From: Chelatococcus asaccharovorans
Lineage (GTDB): Bacteria; Pseudomonadota; Alphaproteobacteria; Rhizobiales; Beijerinckiaceae
Assembly: GCF_003201475.1 (NCBI RefSeq)
Contig: NZ_QJJK01000002.1
Span: 310,001 to 374,000, forward strand
Direction of reading: 5' to 3'
DNA length: 64,000 nt
Under the pieces are notes generated by a model. It worked only from the letters and a program-made list of their open reading frames with translations, ran no database searches and had not been told where the DNA came from. Each line of letters opens with the position of its first letter. The first letter of the stretch is position 1. Below are positions 17,595-25,641 of this stretch, piece after piece. A program made the translations under genes and the position numbers.

Positions 17595-19097
17595 ATGAGA
17601 CAATTGAAAGCGTTTGCCTTGGCGGCGGCTGTGCTGCTGTCGACCTCCACCGCCTGGGTGCAAGACAGTTTGGCCCAGAGCAGCCAGATCACGATTGCAC
17701 GGCCGGTCTCGACCACCGCAATGGACCCCGGCTTCCTCCGCGAAGCGGCGACGATCGTCGACAACATCTTCGACACGCTGGTCATGCGGGACAAGTCGAT
17801 GCAGCTTGTTCCCGGGCTCGCCGAGTCCTGGAAGCCAATCGACGACACCACCTGGGAATTCAAGCTCCGCCAGGGCGTCAAGTTTCACAATGGCGAGGAT
17901 TTCAACGCGGATGCGGTGAAATTCACGATCGATCGCATCATCGATCCTGCGGCGAAGTCGCCGACCCTGTCCTACATCAGGACCGTCGCAGGCGTTGACG
18001 TCATCGACCCCTACACAGTGCGCATCAGGACGACCGAGCCGGACCCGCTCCTGCCCACGCGCATGAGCCGTTACCCCGCCTATATCGTGCCGCCGGGCTA
18101 TGTGAAGCAGGTCGGCAACGACGGCTTCGCCACGAAGCCCGTGGGTACCGGGGCCTACCAATTCGTCGAGTTCATCCCCGATCAGCACGTCAAGCTGAAG
18201 GCCAATCCAGGCTACTGGCGCGGCAAGCCGGCGATCGAGCAGGTGACGTGGCGGGCCATCCCCGACGGAACGGCACGCATCACGGCGCTTGTCACCGGCG
18301 AAGTCGATCTGATCGAGGGCGTGCCCGTCGATCTCGCGCCGATGATTGCGGGCAGCAGCGATGCCGACCTCGTCCAGGTCAAGAACGGCGGCCTGACCAT
18401 CTATCTCGGCCTCGTCATGAAGGACAAGCCGCTCGACAACGTGAAGGTCCGTCAGGCCCTGAACATGGCGATCGACCGCAAGGGTATCGTCGACAACATC
18501 CTCAAGGGCATGGCGACGCCGAAGGGCACGCAGGTCGGCCCGGCCGACTTCGGCTATCTCGACATTCCTCCACCCGCCTATGATCCCAAGAAGGCCAAGG
18601 CGCTGCTCGCAGAGGCCGGTTTCCCGGATGGCTTCCGCATCAAGATGCAGTCGACCCTGCGCTACATGAAGGACGGCGAGGTCGCCCAGGCCATCGCGCA
18701 GCAGCTCGGCGACATCGGCGTGAAGGTCGACCAGGAGGTGCTGGACTGGTCCGTCTATGTGCAGCAGGTGCCACGCAAGGGGCCGATCTTCATGCTTGGC
18801 TGGGGTTCGACGCAGACGCTTGATGCCGATGCCGCGGTCTATGCCATCCTGCGGACCGGCGAGCCCTATTCGACCGCGTCCATCCCCGCGCTCGACAAGC
18901 TTCTCGACGAAAGCCGCAAGATTGTCGATCCTGAGGCGCGCAAGAAAGTCCTCCACGCTATTCAGGAGCTCTCCGCCGAGCAGGTGCCTCTGATTACGCT
19001 GTATCAAGAGGACTCGCTCTATGGCAAAGCAAAGAGCCTTAATTTCGAAGGACGGCCCGATGCGCGCATCCCGGTCTTCGAGATGAGCAAGCGCTGA
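17595..19097 (+). CDS. Dipeptide/oligopeptide-type ABC transporter substrate-binding protein
   Basis: This 500-residue family 5 extracellular binding protein (DppA/OppA class) has a Sec signal peptide at about residues 1-28 (hydrophobic run FALAAAVLLSTST, cleavage near LAQSS). The mature part contains the family hallmarks LAESWKP, FKLRQGVKFHNGEDFNADAV and the conserved GTGAYQFVEF. It captures short peptides or amino-acid conjugates in the periplasm. It is first in an operon with two permeases, the M20-like enzyme and the ornithine-cyclodeaminase-like enzyme. No ATPase genes are present here, so the ATP-binding subunits must be encoded elsewhere. Confidence 0.92.
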   Translation: MRQLKAFALAAAVLLSTSTAWVQDSLAQSSQITIARPVSTTAMDPGFLREAATIVDNIFDTLVMRDKSMQLVPGLAESWKPIDDTTWEFKLRQGVKFHNGEDFNADAVKFTIDRIIDPAAKSPTLSYIRTVAGVDVIDPYTVRIRTTEPDPLLPTRMSRYPAYIVPPGYVKQVGNDGFATKPVGTGAYQFVEFIPDQHVKLKANPGYWRGKPAIEQVTWRAIPDGTARITALVTGEVDLIEGVPVDLAPMIAGSSDADLVQVKNGGLTIYLGLVMKDKPLDNVKVRQALNMAIDRKGIVDNILKGMATPKGTQVGPADFGYLDIPPPAYDPKKAKALLAEAGFPDGFRIKMQSTLRYMKDGEVAQAIAQQLGDIGVKVDQEVLDWSVYVQQVPRKGPIFMLGWGSTQTLDADAAVYAILRTGEPYSTASIPALDKLLDESRKIVDPEARKKVLHAIQELSAEQVPLITLYQEDSLYGKAKSLNFEGRPDARIPVFEMSKR

Positions 19098-19102
19098 AGA
19101 CT

Positions 19103-19942
19103 ATGACGCGGTTCTGGAACGCCGGCCGGAACGCCGACGCTATCTTTGCCATCAGCCTTCTGGTCGCCGTCTGTGCGCTCAGTATTCTGGTGCCGTTGCT
19201 CTGGCCGCTGGACCCGATCCGCGGCCAGCTGACGGCGACGTTCCGGCCGCCGATGAGTGTCGTCGGGGGGCAACTGCACCCCCTTGGCACCGACCAGCTG
19301 GGCCGCGATCTCCTCGCGCGGCTCGGCCTCGGCACCGCGATCTCCCTCGGCATCGTCCTCTTCGCTTCGGTCATCGCCGTGGTGCTCGGCACGACGCTCG
19401 GGATGATCGCAGGCTATTTCGGCGGCTGGCTGGATGTCGTGATCATGCGCGCCGTCGATATCCAGCTCGCCATTCCCTTCATCCTGCTCATCCTGCTGAT
19501 CGTGGCCGTGGTCGGGCCCTCGATGCTCAACCTCATCGTCGTGCTCGGCGTCACAGGCTGGGCCATCTTCGCGCGGGTTGCCCGTGCGAGGACGCTGGAA
19601 GTGCGCGAGCTCGAGTATATCGACGCGTCGCGCGCCATCGGACTACCCAACTTCGCCATCCTCCTGCGGCATGTGCTGCCGAACATCGCTGGCTCGCAGA
19701 TCGTCCTGCTGACGCTTGACCTGCCGCGGCTGATCATCCTGGAGGCCTCCGTCGGCTTTCTCGGTCTCGGCGTGCAGCCGCCGACGCCGACGCTCGGCAA
19801 TCTGATCGGCGAGGGCCGATCCTTCATCCTCCTTGCCAACTGGCTCGTCCTGTACCCCGGCCTCGTCATCGGCTGCCTCGTCGTCGGCTGCAATCTCCTG
19901 GGGGATTGGCTGGTCCGCCGCGCCGACCGCAGAGGCGCTTGA
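19103..19942 (+). CDS. Dipeptide-type ABC transporter permease (DppC-like)
   Basis: This 279-residue permease has an N-terminal hydrophobic segment (ISLLVAVCALSILVPLLW). The HPLGTDQLGRDLLARL motif, characteristic of DppC/OppC subunits, is at about residues 58-73, and five further membrane segments follow. The EAA-type loop lies around DASRAIGLPN. It begins five bases after the binding-protein stop. In most dipeptide operons the DppB-like gene comes first; here the DppC-like gene precedes it. Confidence 0.92.
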   Translation: MTRFWNAGRNADAIFAISLLVAVCALSILVPLLWPLDPIRGQLTATFRPPMSVVGGQLHPLGTDQLGRDLLARLGLGTAISLGIVLFASVIAVVLGTTLGMIAGYFGGWLDVVIMRAVDIQLAIPFILLILLIVAVVGPSMLNLIVVLGVTGWAIFARVARARTLEVRELEYIDASRAIGLPNFAILLRHVLPNIAGSQIVLLTLDLPRLIILEASVGFLGLGVQPPTPTLGNLIGEGRSFILLANWLVLYPGLVIGCLVVGCNLLGDWLVRRADRRGA

Positions 19943-19944
19943 CC

Positions 19945-20865
19945 GTGAAAGCGCTGATCTTCATTGCCAACCGCGCCGCGCAGGGCATCATCGTGATGCT
20001 CGGCGTGTCGGCCATCGTGTTCTTTGCCCTTTTCCTGACAGGTGATCCCGCAGCCCTGATGATGTCGCCCGACGCCTCGCGCGCCGAGATTGAGGCCTTT
20101 CGCCAGGCGATGGGCTTCAATGATCCGATCTGGGTCCAATACGGGCGGTTCCTCGGTGGCGTCCTCTCGGGGGAGTTTGGCAATTCGCTGCGTTTCCAGC
20201 GCCCGGCGCTGGACCTGCTCCTCGAGCGCCTGCCCGCGACCGCGCTTCTCGCCTGCACCGCCCTGCTGTGGAGTTCGCTGCTCGGCTTTTTCCTGGGCAC
20301 CATCGCCGCCGTCCGCAAGGACAGCGCGATCGATTTCGCCATCCGGGTGATTTCCCTGCTCGGACAGGCCATCCCGGTCTTCTGGCTGGCGCTCATCCTG
20401 ATCATCGTCTTCGCGCTCAATCTGCGCTGGCTGCCGAGCAGCGGCATCGGCACGGCCAAGCAGTTGATCCTGCCGTCGATCGCGCTCGGCGCCTATTATC
20501 TTAGCGCCATCACCCGGCTGGTGCGCGCCAGTCTCATCGAGGTGCTGGGCGAGAACTACATTCGCACCGCCCGCGCGAAGGGCGTGCAAGGCTGGTCGCT
20601 CGTGGTCCACCATGCTCTGCGCAATGCGCTGATCCCGGTTATCACCGTACAGGGGATCTATTTCGCGTCCCTGCTCGGCGGCGCGCTCGTCACCGAGATC
20701 ATCTTTGCCTGGCCCGGCATCGGGCGGCTGGCGGTGGAATCCATCCAGAATCGCGATTTCCCCGTGGTCCAGGCCGTCGTCCTCTTCGCGGCTTTCGTCT
20801 TCGTCGTCGTCAACTTCCTCGTCGATCTCGCCTATCTCTGGCTCAATCCGAGGATCAGGCTGTGA
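19945..20865 (+). CDS. Dipeptide-type ABC transporter permease (DppB-like)
   Basis: This 306-residue permease has six hydrophobic segments. It contains the DppB/OppB features LTGDPAALM near the N-terminus, MGFNDPIWVQYGRFL, and the loop YIRTARAKGV used for contact with the ATPase. The GTG at 19945 lies two bases past the previous stop, with AGAGG a short way upstream. The stop codon overlaps the GTG start of the M20-like gene by 4 bases, so the permease and the enzyme are translationally coupled. Confidence 0.92.
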   Translation: MKALIFIANRAAQGIIVMLGVSAIVFFALFLTGDPAALMMSPDASRAEIEAFRQAMGFNDPIWVQYGRFLGGVLSGEFGNSLRFQRPALDLLLERLPATALLACTALLWSSLLGFFLGTIAAVRKDSAIDFAIRVISLLGQAIPVFWLALILIIVFALNLRWLPSSGIGTAKQLILPSIALGAYYLSAITRLVRASLIEVLGENYIRTARAKGVQGWSLVVHHALRNALIPVITVQGIYFASLLGGALVTEIIFAWPGIGRLAVESIQNRDFPVVQAVVLFAAFVFVVVNFLVDLAYLWLNPRIRL

Positions 20866-22229
20866 CTTCGGCGCTTTCAGACCTCGCCCGGGACGCGCTC
20901 GACCTCACCGAAGCGTGGTGCCGGATTCCGTCGGTGCGGGGTGACGACCAGGCGCTCGACCGCCAGGCCGCCGCCATCAGCGACTGGCTCAATCGTGAGC
21001 TCGGCGCGGAGATCGTCAATGATCGCCGCCGCGACGGCCGGCCCGCCGTCATCCATGCGCGGCTCGATGTGGGCGCCCCCCACACCGTCATCCTCTACAA
21101 TATGTACGACGTCATGCCCGCCGATCCCGCCGGCTGGTCCGTCGCGCCCTTTACCGGTGGCATCGTCGACCTGCCGGACATCGGCTCCTGTTTCATTGCC
21201 CGCGGGGCGGAAAACAACAAGGGCCCGCTGGCCGGCATGCTGGCCGTGCTGAAACAGATGGCCGACAGCGGCGCCTTAGCCGTCAATGTCGAGATCCTGG
21301 TGGATGGCGAGGAGGAAAGCGGCAGCGGCGCGCTGCGCGCCTATCTGCTCGATCCCGCCTGCCCCGTCCGCGCCAGCATCGGCGGGCTGTTCCCGTCGCT
21401 CTGCGAATACGGCGGCGGCCCGCCGCGCGTCTATCTCGGCTTCTCCGGCATCGCCAAGGGCGGGATCCGCGTGGAAGGCGGGGCATGGGGTGGTCCGCGC
21501 GCGGCCATCCACTCGAGCAATGCGCCCTGGATCGCCAATCCCGCGAGCCGTCTCATCGAAGCCCTCGCCCTGTTTGGACGGTCGCCGACCGGTGAACTCG
21601 ACAGGGTCACGCTCGACGCGGAGGCGCGCTCGATCGTCGCCGCGCTTGCGGCAAGCTTTGACTTGCAAGCCGAATTGCGCTTCCGCAAGACCGATCGCTT
21701 CGCGCTGGACGGCGACGCGGAAGCCCTGCTGACGCATGTTCTGACGACCGCGTCCGCCACGATCAACGCGCTCGCGACGGAGCCCGTCGCCGGCGACGCC
21801 ATCATTCCGGCCGCGGCCCGGGCGACATTCGACCTGCGCTGTCCGCCTCCCCTCGATCCCGCGCGCTATCTCGACGCCTTCCGCGAAACCCTACGCGCGG
21901 ACGCCCTCGACGGCGTCATGCTGACCGTCGCGGATAGCTATCCCGGGACGCGCTTCGCCCGGGACGCGGCCGGCGTCGCGGCCTTGCTGGCGGCCTATGC
22001 GGCGACGTCAACACCGCCGCAAATCTGGCCCTGGGCGATCGGCGCGGCGCCCGGCTATGCCTTTGCACGCCACGCTGATTCGTTTCTCATCGGCGGCGCG
22101 GGGCGCGGCGGCAACGCCCATGGCATTGGTGAATTCATGACGCTGGAAGGCCTTGAGCGCTTCCTCACCTCCATTGCGATCTGGCTGGGCGAGATGGCTA
22201 AGGCACCCGCGCCGGAGAGGAGCCCATGA
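20862..22229 (+). CDS. M20-family peptidase-like protein with substituted zinc ligands
   Basis: This 455-residue protein has the M20/ArgE/DapE fold: a catalytic domain with a dimerisation domain inserted at about 190-320. The general-base region DGEEESGS (148-155) and the late AHG histidine are present. The usual H-x-D zinc motif reads NMYDVMP (80-86), with Met81 where histidine is expected. The RG-DDKG motif reads RGAENNKG (114-121), with Asn118 in place of the bridging aspartate. Two classical zinc ligands are thus replaced, so metal content or mechanism may differ. The gene overlaps the permease gene and the following cyclodeaminase gene by 4 bases each, so it probably acts on the imported peptide or amide. 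Confidence 0.82.
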   Translation: MTSALSDLARDALDLTEAWCRIPSVRGDDQALDRQAAAISDWLNRELGAEIVNDRRRDGRPAVIHARLDVGAPHTVILYNMYDVMPADPAGWSVAPFTGGIVDLPDIGSCFIARGAENNKGPLAGMLAVLKQMADSGALAVNVEILVDGEEESGSGALRAYLLDPACPVRASIGGLFPSLCEYGGGPPRVYLGFSGIAKGGIRVEGGAWGGPRAAIHSSNAPWIANPASRLIEALALFGRSPTGELDRVTLDAEARSIVAALAASFDLQAELRFRKTDRFALDGDAEALLTHVLTTASATINALATEPVAGDAIIPAAARATFDLRCPPPLDPARYLDAFRETLRADALDGVMLTVADSYPGTRFARDAAGVAALLAAYAATSTPPQIWPWAIGAAPGYAFARHADSFLIGGAGRGGNAHGIGEFMTLEGLERFLTSIAIWLGEMAKAPAPERSP

Positions 22230-23212
22230 TCACGTTGCGCTATCTCTCGCGCGCCGATGTCATCGCGGCCGGCGGGGGCGACTGGCCGCTGGCCGTCGCG
22301 GATGTGCGCGAGGCGACCCGCCTGCTGCGCACGGGCGAGGCCGGCATGGAGGCCGAGAGCGTGATGCCCATGGGCAGCGATCCACGCGCCAAGGCCTATG
22401 GCCTGCCGGCCTTCGTTGGCGGCTCCTATGATGCGGCGGGCCTAAAATGGGCGGTGCATCGACCGGAAAGCCGGGGCGATCTGCCGAGCATCACCAACAC
22501 CACCTTCATCAATCGCCTCAGCGACGGACGCCCGCTTGGGCTGGTGGAGAGTGCCTATCTCACACGGATGCGCACGGCCGCCGTCTCCGCTCTCGCCATG
22601 GAGCATCTCCTGCCGAGCCCGCCTGCCCGCGTCGCCATTCTCGGCGCCGGCGCGCAGGCTGAGGCGCATCTCGCCATGGTGCTGGCGCTGTTTCCCTCCG
22701 TATCCGAGATCCGGATGTGGAACCGGACCGGCAGCAGGCTGGAGGCGCTCCTTGCGGGCAAGCCGTCGCGGGCCGGCGTCACGCTCGTCCGCTGCGCCGC
22801 GATTGCAGAGGCCACCGCGGAGGCTGACGTCATCCTGAGCTGCACGTCCGCGTCGGATCCGATCCTCGACGACAAGGCCGTGCGGCCCGGCCGGCTGATC
22901 GTTCAGGTCGGCTATCACGAGGTCTCCTTTGCCGCGATCGCCGCCAGTGACGTGGTCGCCGTCGACCTGTGGGGCGACTTTGCCGAGAAGAGCGCGAAAA
23001 GCCTGTTCCAGATGTATCGCGCCGGCCAGTTTCCGCCCGCGCGTGTCGCCGCCGATCTCGCCCGACTGGTCGTGGATGGCTGGCGCCCGCCGGCAGGGGC
23101 TTCGCTCTATTTCTCCAGCTTTGGCCTCAACCTGTTCGACATCGCCCTGGCGGCACGCGTCCTGAACCAAGCGGAGGTTGGGGGCATAGGCGCTACCCTG
23201 CCCTATCTCTAG
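22226..23212 (+). CDS. Ornithine cyclodeaminase/mu-crystallin family protein
   Basis: This 328-residue member of the OCD/mu-crystallin family has a Rossmann motif with ILGAGAQAEAHLAMV around residues 135-149 and the RTAAVSALA helix before it. Relatives include ornithine cyclodeaminase, ketimine reductase, alanine dehydrogenase of archaea and tauropine-like enzymes. In this setting an imine or ketimine reductase acting on a cyclic sulfur amino acid product would fit, but that is inference. It is the last gene of the operon beginning at 17595. Confidence 0.88.
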   Translation: MITLRYLSRADVIAAGGGDWPLAVADVREATRLLRTGEAGMEAESVMPMGSDPRAKAYGLPAFVGGSYDAAGLKWAVHRPESRGDLPSITNTTFINRLSDGRPLGLVESAYLTRMRTAAVSALAMEHLLPSPPARVAILGAGAQAEAHLAMVLALFPSVSEIRMWNRTGSRLEALLAGKPSRAGVTLVRCAAIAEATAEADVILSCTSASDPILDDKAVRPGRLIVQVGYHEVSFAAIAASDVVAVDLWGDFAEKSAKSLFQMYRAGQFPPARVAADLARLVVDGWRPPAGASLYFSSFGLNLFDIALAARVLNQAEVGGIGATLPYL

Positions 23213-23240
23213 GATCAATCCACATTCAGCACTTTTAGCT

Positions 23241-23386
23241 GTCATGGCCGGGCTTGTCATTGAAGTCGGGCTTGCTCGACTTCAACTTGTCCAACGCGGA
23301 ACTCGGCAACAGCCGAGTTCCGTTGCCATCTCGATGTATCGAAACGCCTTCCCTATCGGGATCACCGGGACAAGCCCGGTGATGAC
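23241..23386. repeat. Mosaic palindromic intergenic repeat
   Basis: Outer arms GTCATGGCCGGGCTTGTC and GACAAGCCCGGTGATGAC are complementary with two mismatches. Two smaller hairpins lie inside: GAAGTCGGGC against GCTCGACTTC, and GCGGAACTCGG against CCGAGTTCCG. It occupies much of the 361-bp space between the cyclodeaminase gene and the D-cysteine desulfhydrase gene, in front of the third operator copy. No gene is seen in the space. Confidence 0.65.
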
Positions 23387-23502
23387 GGTGGAAACTTTTT
23401 GCAGTTTTGAATGTCGATTCAGCCTAGAGCCATTCGGCGCAGCAGGAGACGTGCCCGCGGCGATGACGGCGAAACCACCGCGCCGCAGTTTTGACAGTTT
23501 CG

Positions 23503-23515
23503 ATATATGATATAT
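23503..23515. promoter_or_regulatory. Operator copy 3: ATATAT-G-ATATAT
   Basis: This is an identical 13-bp palindrome to those at 14806-14818 and 17508-17520, ending 58 bases before the ATG of the D-cysteine desulfhydrase gene. It brings that gene into the proposed GntR regulon. Confidence 0.7.
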
Positions 23516-23573
23516 TTTCTTTCCATCCTTCTCTGACGCCGGCCCGTAGGCTGCGCGACCCTAAGGACATCCC

Positions 23574-24578
23574 ATGAAGCTCGAAGACATTCCGCGCCTC
23601 TCCCTCGGCTTTCTCCCGACGCCGATCGAAAAGCTCGATCGGCTCAGCGCCGAGTTCGGCATCGATCTCTCCGTCAAGCGCGACGACTTCACCGGCTTCG
23701 GCGGGGGTGGCAACAAGGTCCGGAAGCTCGAATTTCTAATGGCCGACGCCGTCGCCCAGGGCGTCAAGGTCCTGATCACGACGGGCGGACACCAGTCCAA
23801 CCACGCGCGGATGACCGCCGCGGCCGCACGGAAATTCGGGATGAAACCCATCCTCGTGCTGCGCGGCAACAGCCCGGCGGTGCTGCAGGGCAATCTGCTG
23901 CTCGACCATCTCCTCGGCGCCGAGATCGATTTCCTCGATCCGGACGCCTATTTCACCGAGATCAATCCGCGCATGCAGCATCACGCGGATCAGGCCACGG
24001 CCCGTGGCGAAAAGCCCTATATCATCCCACTCGGCGGCGCGAGTGCGCTGGGCGCAATGGGCTATGTCGCAGCCGTGAAGGAACTCGCCGCGCAATATAC
24101 CGCCGCCGGAGAGGCCGCGCCCGATCTCATCGTCGCCCCGGTCGGCTCGGGCGGCACGCTCGCCGGGCTTCTCATCGGCTGCGCCCTGTTCTGGCCCGAC
24201 ACCAAGGTCGCCGGTATTGCCGTGAGCGGCAGCGCCGTGCCGTTTTCCGAGCGCATTGCCGTCATGGCCAATGCCGGGGCCGAGCTGCTCGATTTCGACA
24301 GGCGCTTCGATCCTGCCGATATCCGTATCGAGAACGACTATGTAGGCGCGGGCTATGCAATCCCGAGCCTAGAGGGCAACGCCGCGATCACCAAGGTCGC
24401 GCAGGCGGAGGGCATGTTCCTCGACCCGGTCTATACCGGCAAGGCCGTCGCCGGTCTGCTCGACTGCGTCAAACGCGGCTCCATCCCCCAGGGCAGCAAG
24501 GTGCTGTTCGTCCATTGCGGCGGATCGCCGGCCCTCTTCCCCCATGCGGAACTCTTGACGCAAGACCGCACAAACTGA
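23574..24578 (+). CDS. D-cysteine desulfhydrase (PLP-dependent, ACC-deaminase fold)
   Basis: This 334-residue fold-type II PLP enzyme has its PLP lysine in GGGGNKVRKLEF (about Lys48), TGGHQSNHAR around residues 74-83, and the phosphate-binding GSGGTLAG loop. ACC deaminases carry Glu and Leu at two diagnostic sites. Here the first reads DPVYTGKA, with Thr, and the second VLFVHCGG, with Cys. This argues for D-cysteine desulfhydrase activity (D-cysteine to pyruvate, sulfide and ammonia) rather than ACC ring opening. The gene stands alone behind the third regulon operator. Together with the sulfurtransferase it points to a cysteine-derived substrate. Confidence 0.87.
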   Translation: MKLEDIPRLSLGFLPTPIEKLDRLSAEFGIDLSVKRDDFTGFGGGGNKVRKLEFLMADAVAQGVKVLITTGGHQSNHARMTAAAARKFGMKPILVLRGNSPAVLQGNLLLDHLLGAEIDFLDPDAYFTEINPRMQHHADQATARGEKPYIIPLGGASALGAMGYVAAVKELAAQYTAAGEAAPDLIVAPVGSGGTLAGLLIGCALFWPDTKVAGIAVSGSAVPFSERIAVMANAGAELLDFDRRFDPADIRIENDYVGAGYAIPSLEGNAAITKVAQAEGMFLDPVYTGKAVAGLLDCVKRGSIPQGSKVLFVHCGGSPALFPHAELLTQDRTN

Positions 24579-24593
24579 AGCGGCCTCGGGCGT

Positions 24594-25511
24594 TCAGGCT
24601 GCCCCGGCCAGCAGGCGTTCGACCTCGTCGGCGTCCGGGCAGCCTTCGCGTCCGCCAAAGCGTGTCACCTTGACGGCGGCTGCGGCGGATCCAAAGCGCA
24701 AGGCCTGCGCGACGTCCTCGCCGCGGCCGATCGCCAGGGCGAGCGCGCCATGGAAGACGTCCCCCGCGCCGAGCGTGTCGCGGACATCCACCTTGAACGC
24801 GGGCATGTGCCGCAACTGTCCGTGCTCGAGCCAGTAGAGTCCCTTCGCGCCGTCCGTGACCACCGGGACCCCCGGCGTGCGCCGGGCCAGTCGCCTCAGG
24901 CCCTCTTCCACCTCCGGGCTCCCGGTATTCTCCGCGAGCGCCTGCCGCGAGAAGGCGGCGATGCAGGACAGCGCGAGAAGCTCATCGGGAATGACGGGAA
25001 TGTCGCCGTCGAGGACCGTTGGAACGCCCGCGGCGCGCGCGCGGCGCATCATATGGAGCGCGCCATTCGACCAGCGGGCGTCGGCGAGCAGGGCATCGGT
25101 GCCCGCGGGCAGATCCACATTCGCGACCGTGGTGGGCAGGTTCGGATCGGTATAGCTGACGATCTGCCGCTCCCCGGCCCCGTCGATCATGATTGAGGCC
25201 AGGGTCGTCTTCGCGCCCGGATGAACCATCATCAGATCGGTGTTGATGCCGCGCGACCTCAGTTCGTCGAGCGCCTGCCGACCGATCGGATCGTCACCGA
25301 CCCGCGCCATCAGATGCGCCTCGCCGCCGAGCCGCTGGATCGCCACCGCGGCCGTACCGGCATTGCCGCCGCCAACGGCATGAAAGCTCTTCGCGCGAAA
25401 TTTCAATGGACCGACAGGGAAGCTGTCCAGGCCGAAGATGAAATCCATCGTCGTGGTGCCGACACAGACGATACGCGCCGGGCGTGGGGGAGAAGCAAAT
25501 GTGTCCATCAT
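24594..25511 (-). CDS. PfkB-family sugar kinase, YihV (sulfofructose kinase)-like
   Basis: This kinase of about 305 residues has the ribokinase fold. The N-terminal strand VCVGTTTMDF, GGGNAGTAAVAIQRLGG, VLDGDIP and the catalytic DTLGAGDVFHGALA (Asp as base) are all present. These stretches, together with ADARW and the GGREGCPD tail, match my memory of the YihV group, whose founding member phosphorylates 6-deoxy-6-sulfofructose. No aldolase, isomerase or sulfolactaldehyde gene is nearby, so the true sugar is open. ATG 25511 (or 25508) lies at the usual distance before the first strand; the frame is open to 25559. It is convergent with the desulfhydrase gene. Confidence 0.83.
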   Translation of the reverse strand: MMDTFASPPRPARIVCVGTTTMDFIFGLDSFPVGPLKFRAKSFHAVGGGNAGTAAVAIQRLGGEAHLMARVGDDPIGRQALDELRSRGINTDLMMVHPGAKTTLASIMIDGAGERQIVSYTDPNLPTTVANVDLPAGTDALLADARWSNGALHMMRRARAAGVPTVLDGDIPVIPDELLALSCIAAFSRQALAENTGSPEVEEGLRRLARRTPGVPVVTDGAKGLYWLEHGQLRHMPAFKVDVRDTLGAGDVFHGALALAIGRGEDVAQALRFGSAAAAVKVTRFGGREGCPDADEVERLLAGAA

Positions 25512-25641
25512 GACGGAAGTATAGCGGCTCTGCAGCGCTATGACACAGGGGTCATCCATCCCATCGGCAGGATTGCCGGCGCGTCCATCGGCGTAACGAT
25601 GATCGAAAGCTTTCGATCCGTTTCAGCGGGATAAAATAAAC

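Noticed and set aside
23574-24578. Annotation as ACC deaminase
   Set aside because: The two positions that distinguish ACC deaminase (Glu and Leu) are Thr and Cys here, which favours D-cysteine desulfhydrase.
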